Positions 34,779-42,580 of a stretch of DNA of 64,000 nt are shown here, piece after piece. This DNA is from Arenibacter sp041392165 (GTDB lineage: Bacteria > Bacteroidota > Bacteroidia > Flavobacteriales > Flavobacteriaceae), in contig JAWKMN010000003.1 of the NCBI GenBank assembly GCA_041392165.1, positions 455,641-519,640 of the forward strand. The letters are read 5' to 3'. The translations under genes and the position numbers were made by a program. The notes beneath the pieces were generated by a model. That model did not search any database. It was not told the DNA's origin and was given only the letters and a program-made list of their open reading frames with translations. Each line of letters starts with the position of its first letter. The first letter of the stretch is position 1.

Positions 34779-34864
34779 GGTGCCCACGACTAGATTCGAA
34801 CTAGCACGTCCTTGCGAACACCACCCCCTCAAGGTGGCGTGTCTACCAATTTCACCACGTGGGC
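34778..34864 (-). tRNA. tRNA-Leu (anticodon GAG)
   Basis: The minus-strand sequence folds as a class II tRNA with acceptor GCCCACG/CGTGGGC, an anticodon stem CCACC/GGTGG around loop TTGAGGG (anticodon GAG), a long variable arm, and T-loop GTTCGAATC. The CCA end is encoded (34778-34780). A small hairpin GTCCT-GTTAA-AGGAC lies just before its 5' end. Confidence 0.93.
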
Positions 34865-34941
34865 CTAAATGTCCTGTTAAAGGACCTTGGGTTATTCTTG
34901 AATAGTCCCTAAAATTAATAAATTGGAAACTATTTTAAACA

Positions 34942-34972
34942 AAAAAAGTTAAGTACTGGACTTAACTTTTTT
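34942..34972 (-). terminator. Terminator between the two tRNA genes
   Basis: AAAAAAGTTAAGT pairs with ACTTAACTTTTTT around ACTGG, directly behind the tRNA-Lys 3' end on the minus strand. Confidence 0.75.
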
Positions 34973-34973
34973 G

Positions 34974-35046
34974 TGACCGGGCTGGGGCTCGAACCCAGGA
35001 CCCTCTCCTTAAAAGGGAGATGCTCTACCAACTGAGCTACCAGGTC
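34974..35046 (-). tRNA. tRNA-Lys (anticodon UUU)
   Basis: A 73-base minus-strand cloverleaf with D stem GCTC/GAGC, anticodon stem TCTCC/GGAGA around CTTTTAA (anticodon TTT), and T stem CTGGG/CCCAG. The CCA is not encoded. The acceptor stem GACCTGG/CCCGGTC has a T-C mismatch at positions 5 and 68. Confidence 0.92.
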
Positions 35047-35080
35047 AAAACGAGTTGCAGACTATTGCAGTTTGCGGGTG

Positions 35081-35110
35081 CAAATATAAAACCATTTGTT
35101 TGTTTTGCAA
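35081..35110 (-). promoter_or_regulatory. Promoter of the tRNA-Lys gene
   Basis: On the minus strand TTG (35110-35108) and TATATTTG (35088-35081) are 19 bases apart, 35 bases before the tRNA-Lys 5' end. Confidence 0.65.
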
Positions 35111-35182
35111 GGCCTTTTTGATAATTTTTTATTTTTTTTTGATTTACCATTAAATTAGATCAATTTTACAAAAAATTGCAAG

Positions 35183-35698
35183 GTGAGAATAGTATTGATC
35201 GGGTATATGGGAAGCGGGAAGTCTACCATTGGTAAATTGTTGGCTAAAAAATTGAAAGTTAGTTTTTTAGATCTTGATGAGGTCATTGAGGAAAGACTTG
35301 GAGATTCCGTTTCCAATGTATTTAAGGGGAAGGGTGAAATATTCTTTAGGAAGAAGGAACATGAATATTTGAACGATATTTTGTCCCAAAAGAACAGCTT
35401 CGTCCTATCTACTGGGGGTGGAACCCCATGTTATTCCGGAAACATGGATACCATGTTGGAGTTGGCGGACCATGTTTTCTACCTAAAAATTTCCATTACC
35501 GGATTGGTAAAAAGATTGATAACGGAAAAGGAACATAGGCCTTTGATCAAAAATATAGATGATGGGGATTTACCGGAGTTTATAGGAAAGCATTTGTTTG
35601 AGCGCAATAATTTTTACCTTAAGGCAAATCATATTATAGAATGCGATAATAAGGATCCCGAGTCCTTGGTGGCGGAAATAAGGGGATTACTCGCTTAG
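35183..35698 (+). CDS. aroK: Shikimate kinase
   Basis: The 171-residue product begins at a GTG and has Walker A GYMGSGKST (residues 7-15), DLDEVIEERLG, STGGGTPC and FERNNFYLKA. It phosphorylates shikimate in aromatic amino acid synthesis. The final 12 bases overlap the convergent phosphoribosyltransferase gene. Confidence 0.94.
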   Translation: MRIVLIGYMGSGKSTIGKLLAKKLKVSFLDLDEVIEERLGDSVSNVFKGKGEIFFRKKEHEYLNDILSQKNSFVLSTGGGTPCYSGNMDTMLELADHVFYLKISITGLVKRLITEKEHRPLIKNIDDGDLPEFIGKHLFERNNFYLKANHIIECDNKDPESLVAEIRGLLA

Positions 35699-36187
35699 AT
35701 ACACCGAATCGTTTTTGGCCTTGAATTCTACATTGATGTGCTCTTGAAGCGATGTGGAAAGGGATATCCCTTTGTAATCTGCCTTAACCGGATATTTCTT
35801 GTGGTTCCTGTTCACCAATACTGCGGTCTTTAGTTGTTTTAATGGTACGCGCAGAAAATGATGTACTCCATAAATGAGGGTGGTCCCGGAATTGAGGACG
35901 TCATCTACCAGGACTACGGATTTATTGGTGTATTCCGATTCCGGAATGGAAGTCTTTACACCACTGGCCAAAGGATTGGACTTATCCATGATTACCTTGC
36001 AGAGAATAATGTTGGCCTCGGTAATCTTTTGGAGTACGGTTTGGATCTTTTTGGCAAAGTGTAGCCCCCCACCTTCAATTCCGGCAATGATAATTTCGGG
36101 TTCTTCAACGTTGGTCTCATAAATCTGGTACGCAATACGTTTTATTTTATGCTGTATTTGCTCATGGGATAAAATTCTATTGGACAT
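35687..36187 (-). CDS. Phosphoribosyltransferase family protein
   Basis: The 166-residue protein has the PRPP-binding motif VVLVDDVLNSGTTL and IIAGIEGGGLHFA, typical of type I phosphoribosyltransferases with a PyrR-like or hypoxanthine-type fold. The substrate is not clear: it could be a purine or pyrimidine salvage enzyme or a PyrR-like regulator. A start two codons upstream (36193) is also possible. Confidence 0.82.
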   Translation of the reverse strand: MSNRILSHEQIQHKIKRIAYQIYETNVEEPEIIIAGIEGGGLHFAKKIQTVLQKITEANIILCKVIMDKSNPLASGVKTSIPESEYTNKSVVLVDDVLNSGTTLIYGVHHFLRVPLKQLKTAVLVNRNHKKYPVKADYKGISLSTSLQEHINVEFKAKNDSVYLSE

Positions 36188-36219
36188 GGTCATTTGTATA
36201 GTTTAATTAAAGGTTAAAA

Positions 36220-36264
36220 CCCCGCCTGAACGTAGTCGGGCAGGCCTGTCTTTGCTGGCAGGCA
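36220..36264. repeat. GC-rich palindrome of family R (copy 4)
   Basis: CCCCGCCTGAACG...AGTCGGGCAGG is followed by GCCTGTCTTTGCTGGCAGGC, two adjacent hairpins. It is nearly the same as the copy at 24178-24215 and stands 33 bases before element E5. Confidence 0.65.
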
Positions 36265-36297
36265 AGACTGCTAGCGATAGTTGTAAGAGTTGGTTTC

Positions 36298-36437
36298 TAT
36301 AAATTTTGGTTATTTAAAGTTGGCAGTAGTAGTTTACAGTCGGCCAAAGAATAGATTTTACTGCCCACTGTTATTCCCCACTGCTAACTTGACTCCCGGT
36401 CCTTGTCTAGGAATTCCATTCCGTTCCAAAATTTATA
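36298..36437. repeat. Dispersed element E5 with 12-base terminal inverted repeats
   Basis: TATAAATTTTGG (36298-36309) and CCAAAATTTATA (36426-36437) are exact reverse complements, 140 bases end to end. The centre holds TACTGCCCACTG, a probable relic of the heptamer. The right end (TTCCGTTCCAAAATTT) is the same as in element E3. With the R palindrome it fills the 36194-36457 spacer. Confidence 0.75.
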
Positions 36438-36457
36438 TAACTTCATTGCATAATGGT

Positions 36458-37045
36458 TTATTTAGATTCAAATATAAAAAAGAGTTCCTTATCCGCTCTA
36501 GGTTTTATGGAATTCCGAGCGGTTTTCAGGGTTTTGATCTTGAAATGTGCTTTAAAAAGGGACTTGTATTCGGTAAGACTGCCTCCAAAAGGAGGCCCGG
36601 ATTGGGTTAAGGGAAAGTTGAACAGTAGTCCGGCGAGTTTGCCATTGGGTTTTAGCAGCTGCTTCATTTTCTGTACATATGCCTTCCTTAAACCGGGATC
36701 CAGTGCACAAAAAAAAGTTTGTTCCAGAATCAGGTCAAAATTATTAAGTTCCAAATCGAAAAAATCGCCTTCCAAGAGTTGATGCTCTGGAAAATCCGGT
36801 ATCTTTTTTTTTATGTTTTCCAATGGCCGTCTTGCAATGTCAATGACAAAAACATTGGAAAACCCCTTTTCCATTAGATAAAGAAGCTCGTAAGCATTAC
36901 CGGCACCTGGAATAAGGATTTTCAGGTCCTTGTCCGTAAGTTGGTCTATATATTCCTTTAGAGGGGTGGAAATATGACCTATATCCCATCCTGTATCCCC
37001 ATTCTTATACTTTTGTTCCCAAAATTCTTTATTCAGCACCTTCAT
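36458..37045 (-). CDS. Thiopurine S-methyltransferase-like SAM methyltransferase
   Basis: The 195-residue protein has the SAM-binding motif ILIPGAGNAYELLYLMEKGF, an N-terminal FWEQKYKNGDTGWDIGH typical of the TPMT/thiol methyltransferase family, and FFCALDPGLRKAYVQKM. The natural substrate may be a thiol, selenium or halide compound. It overlaps the S4 gene in front of it by 17 bases, so the two are coupled. Confidence 0.85.
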   Translation of the reverse strand: MKVLNKEFWEQKYKNGDTGWDIGHISTPLKEYIDQLTDKDLKILIPGAGNAYELLYLMEKGFSNVFVIDIARRPLENIKKKIPDFPEHQLLEGDFFDLELNNFDLILEQTFFCALDPGLRKAYVQKMKQLLKPNGKLAGLLFNFPLTQSGPPFGGSLTEYKSLFKAHFKIKTLKTARNSIKPRADKELFFIFESK

Positions 37046-37403
37046 CCAAGTATCCATCTATATCCCTTCTGTCTTTCTTTGTAGGTCTTCCGGTGCCCTT
37101 TTTTCGATAATAATCCTTGGAAAATTTTAACAGTTCATTGTGTTCAAAGGCTTCTTTGGGCGTGGTGTCCTTTCGGTATATGTCCACTAATTTGGCACCT
37201 ACCCGACTTTCAGGAACATCCAGTACGGTAAATTCATAATTTATTTGGTCTTTCCTTACCACAACTTTATCCATGGGGTACACTTCCCTTGAGGGTTTTA
37301 CCACTTGTTCGTTGATTTTTATATGTCCCTTTTTACAGGCCTCGGTAGCTATGTTCCGCGTTTTGAAATAACGGGTGCTCCATAGGTATTTATCAATTCG
37401 CAT
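37029..37403 (-). CDS. S4-domain RNA-binding protein (Hsp15/ribosome-associated type)
   Basis: The 124-residue product starts with an S4 domain (MRIDKYLWSTRYFKTRNIATE, KKGHIKINEQVVKPSREV). It continues with a basic tail including YYRKKGTGRPTKKDRR. This matches the Hsp15 family, which binds stalled 50S subunits carrying nascent chains. The function here is by homology. Confidence 0.9.
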   Translation of the reverse strand: MRIDKYLWSTRYFKTRNIATEACKKGHIKINEQVVKPSREVYPMDKVVVRKDQINYEFTVLDVPESRVGAKLVDIYRKDTTPKEAFEHNELLKFSKDYYRKKGTGRPTKKDRRDIDGYLDEGAE

Positions 37404-37554
37404 AAACTATTGAAAATCTTTGTTAACGTCCTCTACAAAAATAGTTGAAAATTGTATCTTGCGCCCTTTAATTAAGAAATCAATGGAACCGAAATGGTTA
37501 TTGGAATAATCAATAGGTTTCATCCTGTAATTAAAAGATATTAAAAATAAACTG

Positions 37555-38238
37555 ATGAACATAAAGAGATTTCTTGTACTTGCTTTAATTTTTTTGACTA
37601 TTTGGTCCTGTAAAAAGGATGACGGCAATGATGTTGTAGTAGTGCCCCCAAGATTGCTAAGTGAGGTAGTTGTTGAGAATGATGCTGAAATTCAGGCGTT
37701 TTTAAAGACCCATTTTTATAACTATGAGGATTTTGAGGAGCCTATAGATGAAGGTTTTGATTTAAGGATAAGGATAGATACCATAGCCGGCGCCAACGCG
37801 GACAAGAGATCCTTGTTCGAAGATGCCGGGACACAGGTGATAAAGGTGTCTTCCAGTGATTTGGGATTGGATGCCGGGGAAGTTGATATAGAACACACTT
37901 TGTATTATATAGTGGCACGGGAAGGCGAGGGTACCAGTCCTACGCCCGTAGATTCCGTTTATCTGAATTATCAGGGAATGCGCTTGGATGGAAGTGTTTT
38001 CGACAGTAGACTGGGCACTCCGGTATGGTTTGATATGCAGGGATCCGGGGTTTCAGGTAATTCTGGGGTAATAAAAGGGTTTAAGGAAGGAATGCCCAAA
38101 TTTAAATCGGGCGGTGAAATAATCGAAAATGGGGATGGCACCTTTACCGTGACCGGAAGTGGGATTGGCTTAATATTTATGCCCTCGGGGATTGCTTATT
38201 TTAGTGGAAGCTCCCTGGAGCTACCTATGCCCCTTTAA
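37555..38238 (+). CDS. FKBP-type peptidyl-prolyl isomerase lipoprotein (frame broken near 38212)
   Basis: The 227-residue product has a lipobox with Cys19 (LTIWSCKKD) and an FKBP-type core: VDSVYLNYQGMRLDGSVFDS, GVIKGFKEGMPKFKSGGE and LIFMPSGIAYFSG. Related lipoproteins in Bacteroidota belong to the gliding/T9SS GldI group. The final nine residues, LELPMPL among them, look wrong for the family. Reading one base on, the frame gives PGATYAPLMFEVNLL and runs on into the next ORF. One C is missing in the run at 38212-38214, so 37555-38471 is best read as a single gene. Confidence 0.85.
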   Translation: MNIKRFLVLALIFLTIWSCKKDDGNDVVVVPPRLLSEVVVENDAEIQAFLKTHFYNYEDFEEPIDEGFDLRIRIDTIAGANADKRSLFEDAGTQVIKVSSSDLGLDAGEVDIEHTLYYIVAREGEGTSPTPVDSVYLNYQGMRLDGSVFDSRLGTPVWFDMQGSGVSGNSGVIKGFKEGMPKFKSGGEIIENGDGTFTVTGSGIGLIFMPSGIAYFSGSSLELPMPL

Positions 38239-38471
38239 TGTTTGAAGTAAACCTATTGGCAACCAATACTGCAGATCATGATAGGGACGGGGTCAGCACT
38301 ATTCTTGAAGATTTGGATGGGGATGGGGATCTTTTTAATGACGATACCGACGGGGATGGTATTCCAAATTATTTGGACGCCGATGACGATGGGGATGGTG
38401 TCCTTACCAAAGACGAATTGGGAGATGCCGATAACAATGGTGTTCCCGATTATTTGGATAAGAATATTTGA
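38232..38471 (+). CDS. C-terminal part of the FKBP lipoprotein with aspartate-rich repeats
   Basis: This frame continues the FKBP domain (APLMFEVNLL) and adds calcium-binding-like aspartate-rich repeats: DHDRDGVSTILEDLDGDGD, DDTDGDGIPNYLDADDDGDG and DADNNGVPDYLD. Such thrombospondin type 3-like repeats occur in outer-membrane lipoproteins of this phylum. By itself it lacks a start signal except ATG at 38238, within the stop overlap, so separate translation is unlikely but not excluded. Confidence 0.7.
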   Translation, partial: PLMFEVNLLATNTADHDRDGVSTILEDLDGDGDLFNDDTDGDGIPNYLDADDDGDGVLTKDELGDADNNGVPDYLDKNI

Positions 38472-38571
38472 TGTTGAATTTTGCCAATAAGCGGGCTATC
38501 TAGGTCTGCATTGGATAGTTATGGGTAGTTATTGCTATAATACGTTAAGGATAAATGGAGTTCTGCCGAAT

Positions 38572-38606
38572 AAAAATGCCCCCGCAAAAAGTGCGGGGGC
38601 ATTTTT
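38572..38606. terminator. Bidirectional terminator
   Basis: AAAAATGCCCCCGC and GCGGGGGCATTTTT form a very strong stem around a seven-base loop between the convergent FKBP and porin genes. Confidence 0.85.
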
Positions 38607-38628
38607 AATATGATCCAATGCTGATTTC

Positions 38629-39207
38629 TTAAAGTTTTATGGAAGCACTCAGGATCAACTGATCCGGCCTGGTGTCTATTCGGTCATTGGAAAAAACTCC
38701 GTCAACAACAGTTACTTCATTTTCGCTAAAGCCCCTCTCGTACCTTAGGTCCAACCCAAAATTGCCAAAGGAAACCCCTGCGCCGATATTGAGGCCAACG
38801 GTAAAGTTGTTTTTGACATCGCCTATCGTAATGTCCTCATAATCGGTGTCCAATATGTATTGGAAAGCAGGTCCGGCAAAAACGTTCAACGGCCCAATTA
38901 TGTTAAGGCCGAGTAATACCGGGGCATCCAATTTACTCATGTTCAGACTGTTGTTGTCATAGTCCGATTTTGTCTTGGTGTACATCAATTCCGGCCTAAG
39001 GTAGATTTTGTCGCCTATCTTTCCGAAAACACCCAAGTGGTAGCCCACATTGCTTTTTGGATTTTCATAAGCCTGTTCGGTAGATTTAAAATAATCCCCA
39101 TTGGCGCCATAGTTTAGGCCGCCTTTAATTCCAAATCCCGAACCTTTTTGTGCGTGCACACCAATACCCATTAGGGCAATAACTGCTAATAAAACTGTTT
39201 TCTTCAT
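38629..39207 (-). CDS. Outer-membrane beta-barrel (porin family) protein
   Basis: The ATG at 39207 begins a signal peptide, MKKTVLLAVIALMGIGVHAQ, giving 192 residues. The mature part begins KGSGFGIKGGLNYGAN and consists of alternating beta strands with a terminal LILSASIKL, as in the OmpW/porin-like family. It is probably an eight-stranded barrel of unknown function. A further upstream start (39255) would extend beyond the signal peptide. Confidence 0.85.
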   Translation of the reverse strand: MKKTVLLAVIALMGIGVHAQKGSGFGIKGGLNYGANGDYFKSTEQAYENPKSNVGYHLGVFGKIGDKIYLRPELMYTKTKSDYDNNSLNMSKLDAPVLLGLNIIGPLNVFAGPAFQYILDTDYEDITIGDVKNNFTVGLNIGAGVSFGNFGLDLRYERGFSENEVTVVDGVFSNDRIDTRPDQLILSASIKL

Positions 39208-39444
39208 CATAATGTGTTCTTTTAAAATTAGAATACATTGCGCAATATTAAACACAATGTTTTTAATGGATTAACCTAAAAAGAATTAATCTTGACATGA
39301 AAGGATGAACGGTTAGGGCACAAAAAAACCGCTAATAGCTACCTTTATTGCTGTTGGGTAGTTTTAGCAGTTTATTTGGGTTCTGTTCCATAGTTTTCGC
39401 CATTTTCCATGTTAAGAATCCTCATCTCCCTACTGGGGGTATGA

Positions 39445-40398
39445 TTATTTTCTTTTTAACACATTTAGAACGGCGTTCTCTATAGCTTTATTGTTCAATC
39501 CGTATTTGTCCATTAATTGCTCAGGGGTGCCACTTTCACCAAAGGTGTCTTTGGTGGCAACAAACTCTTGTGGTGTAGGACGCGTGGTAGCAAGGAACCC
39601 GGAGATGCTCTCACCCAATCCGCCCAAATAATTATGTTCTTCCGCAGTTACGATGCAGCCTGTTTTTTTAACAGATTTTAACACTGCTTCCCCGTCAAGA
39701 GGTTTAATGGTGTGTATGTTGATTACTTCGGCGGATACGCCTTGTTTTTCTAAATTTTCGGCTGCTATCAATGCTTCCCATACTAGGTGACCTGTGGCTA
39801 CGATGGTGACATCGGTGCCTTCATTGAGCATAACGGCCTTACCTATTTCGAATTTTTGGTCCACCGGAGTAAAATTGGCCACTTTTGGTCGGCCAAACCT
39901 TAGGTAGACCGGACCGTGATGTTCCGCTATGGCAATGGTGGCAGCCTTTGTCTGGTTGTAATCACAGGTGTTGATGACGGTCATTCCTGGCAACATCTTC
40001 ATCAGGCCCAGATCTTCCAATATTTGGTGTGTAGCCCCGTCTTCGCCTAGGGTGACCCCTGCATGGGAAGCACAGATTTTAACGTTTTTATCGGAATAGG
40101 CAATGGATTGTCTTATTTGATCATAGACCCTTCCGGTGGAAAAGTTGGCAAACGTTCCGGTAAAGGGAATTTTTCCTCCTATGGTCAGTCCGGCGGCAAT
40201 ACCCATCATATTGGCTTCGGCAATACCTATTTGGAAGAAACGTTCCGGATTTTCCTCTATAAATTTCTCCATCTTAAGGGAGCCTACCAAATCAGCGCAT
40301 AGGGCAACTACATTTGGGTTGGTCCTGCCCAATTCGGCCAGTCCTGCACCAAAACCACTTCTTGTGTCGTTTTTACCTTGATCTATATATTTTTTCAT
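39445..40398 (-). CDS. Transketolase, C-terminal subunit
   Basis: The 317-residue product covers the pyrimidine-binding and C-terminal domains of transketolase: GIAEANMMGIAAGLTIGG, SHAGVTLGEDGATHQILEDL and ITAEEHNYLGGLGE. Together with the gene before it, it forms the split transketolase typical of Bacteroidota. It interconverts sugar phosphates in the pentose phosphate pathway. Confidence 0.94.
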   Translation of the reverse strand: MKKYIDQGKNDTRSGFGAGLAELGRTNPNVVALCADLVGSLKMEKFIEENPERFFQIGIAEANMMGIAAGLTIGGKIPFTGTFANFSTGRVYDQIRQSIAYSDKNVKICASHAGVTLGEDGATHQILEDLGLMKMLPGMTVINTCDYNQTKAATIAIAEHHGPVYLRFGRPKVANFTPVDQKFEIGKAVMLNEGTDVTIVATGHLVWEALIAAENLEKQGVSAEVINIHTIKPLDGEAVLKSVKKTGCIVTAEEHNYLGGLGESISGFLATTRPTPQEFVATKDTFGESGTPEQLMDKYGLNNKAIENAVLNVLKRK

Positions 40399-40434
40399 AC
40401 GTATTTTCTTTATTTTTTTGAAATGGGTTGCGGA

Positions 40435-41280
40435 TCAATAATCCCCTAAGGTTTCAGGGTTCTGTGCCAAAGCTGTAGCCAATTGCTCGTCATTGGGGGC
40501 CTTTCCGTGCCACGCATGGGTATACATCATAAAATCTACCCCGTGTCCCATTATGGTATGCAATAGGACGCATACCGGTTTTCCTTTTCCGGTCTTGTTC
40601 TTGGCTTCTTTCATTCCCTTTAGAATAGCTTCCAGATCATTTCCTTCCTGGATTTCAACCACCTCCCATCCAAAAGCTTCAAATTTCTTTTTAAGGTCCC
40701 CCAAGGGAAGTACATCTTCCGTAGCCCCGTCTATCTGCTGGCCATTATAATCTATGGTAGCAATAATATTGTCCACTTTCTTGCCAGCGGCATACATAAT
40801 GGCTTCCCAGTTCTGGCCTTCCTGTAACTCGCCATCCCCGTGAAGCGTATAGACCAGTTTGGAATCCTTGTTTAATTTTTTGGCCTGTGCCGCACCCAAG
40901 GCCACGGACATGCCCTGCCCCAGGGAGCCCGATGCAATACGTACGCCCGGCAAACCTTCATGGGTGGTAGGATGGCCCTGTAAACGCGAATCTATTAACC
41001 TAAAGGTATTTAATTCATCTACGGGAAAGTAACCTTTTCTTGCCAGAACACTATAGAACACAGGGGATATATGACCATTGGACAAAAAGAAAAGATCTTC
41101 TCCGTTTCCATCCATATTAAATTCGTCCTTAAGCTCCATGATCTCATTATAAAGGACAACAATAAATTCGGTACAGCCCAGAGAACCTCCTGGATGCCCA
41201 GAGTTTACCTTGTGAACCATTCTTAGAATGTCCCTGCGAACCTGAACGGTCAAATCTTGTAATTCTTGAAGTTTTGGCAT
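40435..41280 (-). CDS. Transketolase, N-terminal subunit
   Basis: From ATG 41280 (PKLQELQDLTVQVRRDILRM) the 281-residue protein contains the thiamine diphosphate-binding part: NSGHPGGSLG, ASGSLGQGMSVALGAA and the metal motif GDGELQEGQNWEA. It lies 36 bases before the C-terminal subunit gene. Confidence 0.94.
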   Translation of the reverse strand: MPKLQELQDLTVQVRRDILRMVHKVNSGHPGGSLGCTEFIVVLYNEIMELKDEFNMDGNGEDLFFLSNGHISPVFYSVLARKGYFPVDELNTFRLIDSRLQGHPTTHEGLPGVRIASGSLGQGMSVALGAAQAKKLNKDSKLVYTLHGDGELQEGQNWEAIMYAAGKKVDNIIATIDYNGQQIDGATEDVLPLGDLKKKFEAFGWEVVEIQEGNDLEAILKGMKEAKNKTGKGKPVCVLLHTIMGHGVDFMMYTHAWHGKAPNDEQLATALAQNPETLGDY

Positions 41281-41304
41281 TTTATCTAAATTTTTTAAAC
41301 TTTT

Positions 41305-41335
41305 CAAAAGTAATGGCAATCTTTTGGGTACACAA
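41305..41335 (-). promoter_or_regulatory. Promoter of the transketolase operon
   Basis: On the minus strand TTG (41335-41333) and TACTTTTG (41312-41305) are 20 bases apart, 25 bases before the ATG. Confidence 0.65.
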
Positions 41336-41449
41336 GCAGGATTTATAATATTTTATCAACTATCACATGGACCATACGGAACTTTATTTTTTTGTTAAGG
41401 TTTTAATGGCTTTGAGTTGATTATATTTGCCACTTTAAATAGATTTTTT

Positions 41450-42580
41450 TTGAAATTTACCTTACAACATTCGGACACAAGGACCAAAGCCAGGGCGGCA
41501 GAGATCATTACGGACCATGGAAAGATAGAAACTCCCATTTTTATGCCGGTAGGCACGGTAGCTTCTGTAAAAGGAGTACACCAAAGGGAATTGAAGGAGG
41601 AGATAAACCCCGATATTATTTTAGGGAATACCTACCATTTGTATTTAAGGCCAAAAACCGAAATACTGAAACAGGCCGGTGGCCTTCATAAGTTTATGAA
41701 TTGGGACCGTAATATTTTAACGGATAGCGGTGGTTACCAAGTCTATTCTTTATCCGATAACAGAAAAATAAAGGAAGAAGGGGTTAAGTTTAAGTCGCAC
41801 ATTGATGGTTCCTATCATGTGTTTACCCCGGAGAATGTAATGGAAATTCAGCGAGTAATCGGTGCCGATATTATCATGGCTTTTGACGAGTGTACTCCAT
41901 ACCCATGCGATTATAACTACGCGAAGAGATCTATGCACATGACCCATAGGTGGTTGGAACGCTGTATTGCGCATTTGGAAAAAACGCCCCTAACCTATGA
42001 TTATGGACAAGCCTTTTTTCCAATTGTCCAAGGGTCTACCTATAAGGACCTTAGGAGACAATCGGCCGAATATATTGCAGGGGTAGGAGCAGAGGGCAAT
42101 GCTATTGGAGGACTTTCTGTAGGTGAACCTGCGGAGGAGATGTATGCCATGACGGAAGTGGTCTGTGAAATACTTCCCGAGGATAAGCCCAGATATTTAA
42201 TGGGAGTGGGTACCCCAATCAATATTTTGGAGAATATTGCCTTGGGCATTGATATGTTCGATTGTGTAATGCCTACCAGAAATGCTAGAAACGGTATGTT
42301 GTTTACGGCACATGGCACTATCAATATAAAAAACAAGAAGTGGGAAGACGATTTTTCCCCTTTGGACGAAATGGGAACTACTTTTGTGGATTTGGAATAC
42401 TCTAAAGCCTACTTAAGACATTTGTTCGCTGCCAATGAATATTTGGGGAAGCAAATTGCGACCATTCATAATCTGGGATTTTATTTGTGGTTGGTTCGTG
42501 AGGCAAGAAAACATATTTTAGCAGGGGATTTTTACGAATGGAAGTCGGTAATGGTAAAACAAATGGATAAAAGACTATAG
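41450..42580 (+). CDS. tgt: tRNA-guanine transglycosylase
   Basis: The best start is a TTG at 41450 (KFTLQHSDTRTKARAAEI), giving 376 residues; no ATG fits, and the longer frame from 41417 overlaps the TATATTTG box at 41422-41429. The active site TDSGGYQVYSL and the second aspartate in GIDMFDCVMPTRNARNG are present. The zinc-binding cysteine cluster expected before AYLRHL is replaced by PLDEMGTTFVDLEYS. The enzyme exchanges guanine for a queuine precursor in certain tRNAs. Confidence 0.93.
   Translation: MKFTLQHSDTRTKARAAEIITDHGKIETPIFMPVGTVASVKGVHQRELKEEINPDIILGNTYHLYLRPKTEILKQAGGLHKFMNWDRNILTDSGGYQVYSLSDNRKIKEEGVKFKSHIDGSYHVFTPENVMEIQRVIGADIIMAFDECTPYPCDYNYAKRSMHMTHRWLERCIAHLEKTPLTYDYGQAFFPIVQGSTYKDLRRQSAEYIAGVGAEGNAIGGLSVGEPAEEMYAMTEVVCEILPEDKPRYLMGVGTPINILENIALGIDMFDCVMPTRNARNGMLFTAHGTINIKNKKWEDDFSPLDEMGTTFVDLEYSKAYLRHLFAANEYLGKQIATIHNLGFYLWLVREARKHILAGDFYEWKSVMVKQMDKRL

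Noticed and set aside
42040..42336. Long antisense frames across tgt, htpG, aconitase and thrS
   Set aside because: They mirror strongly conserved genes on the other strand and their translations match no family; they are shadows.
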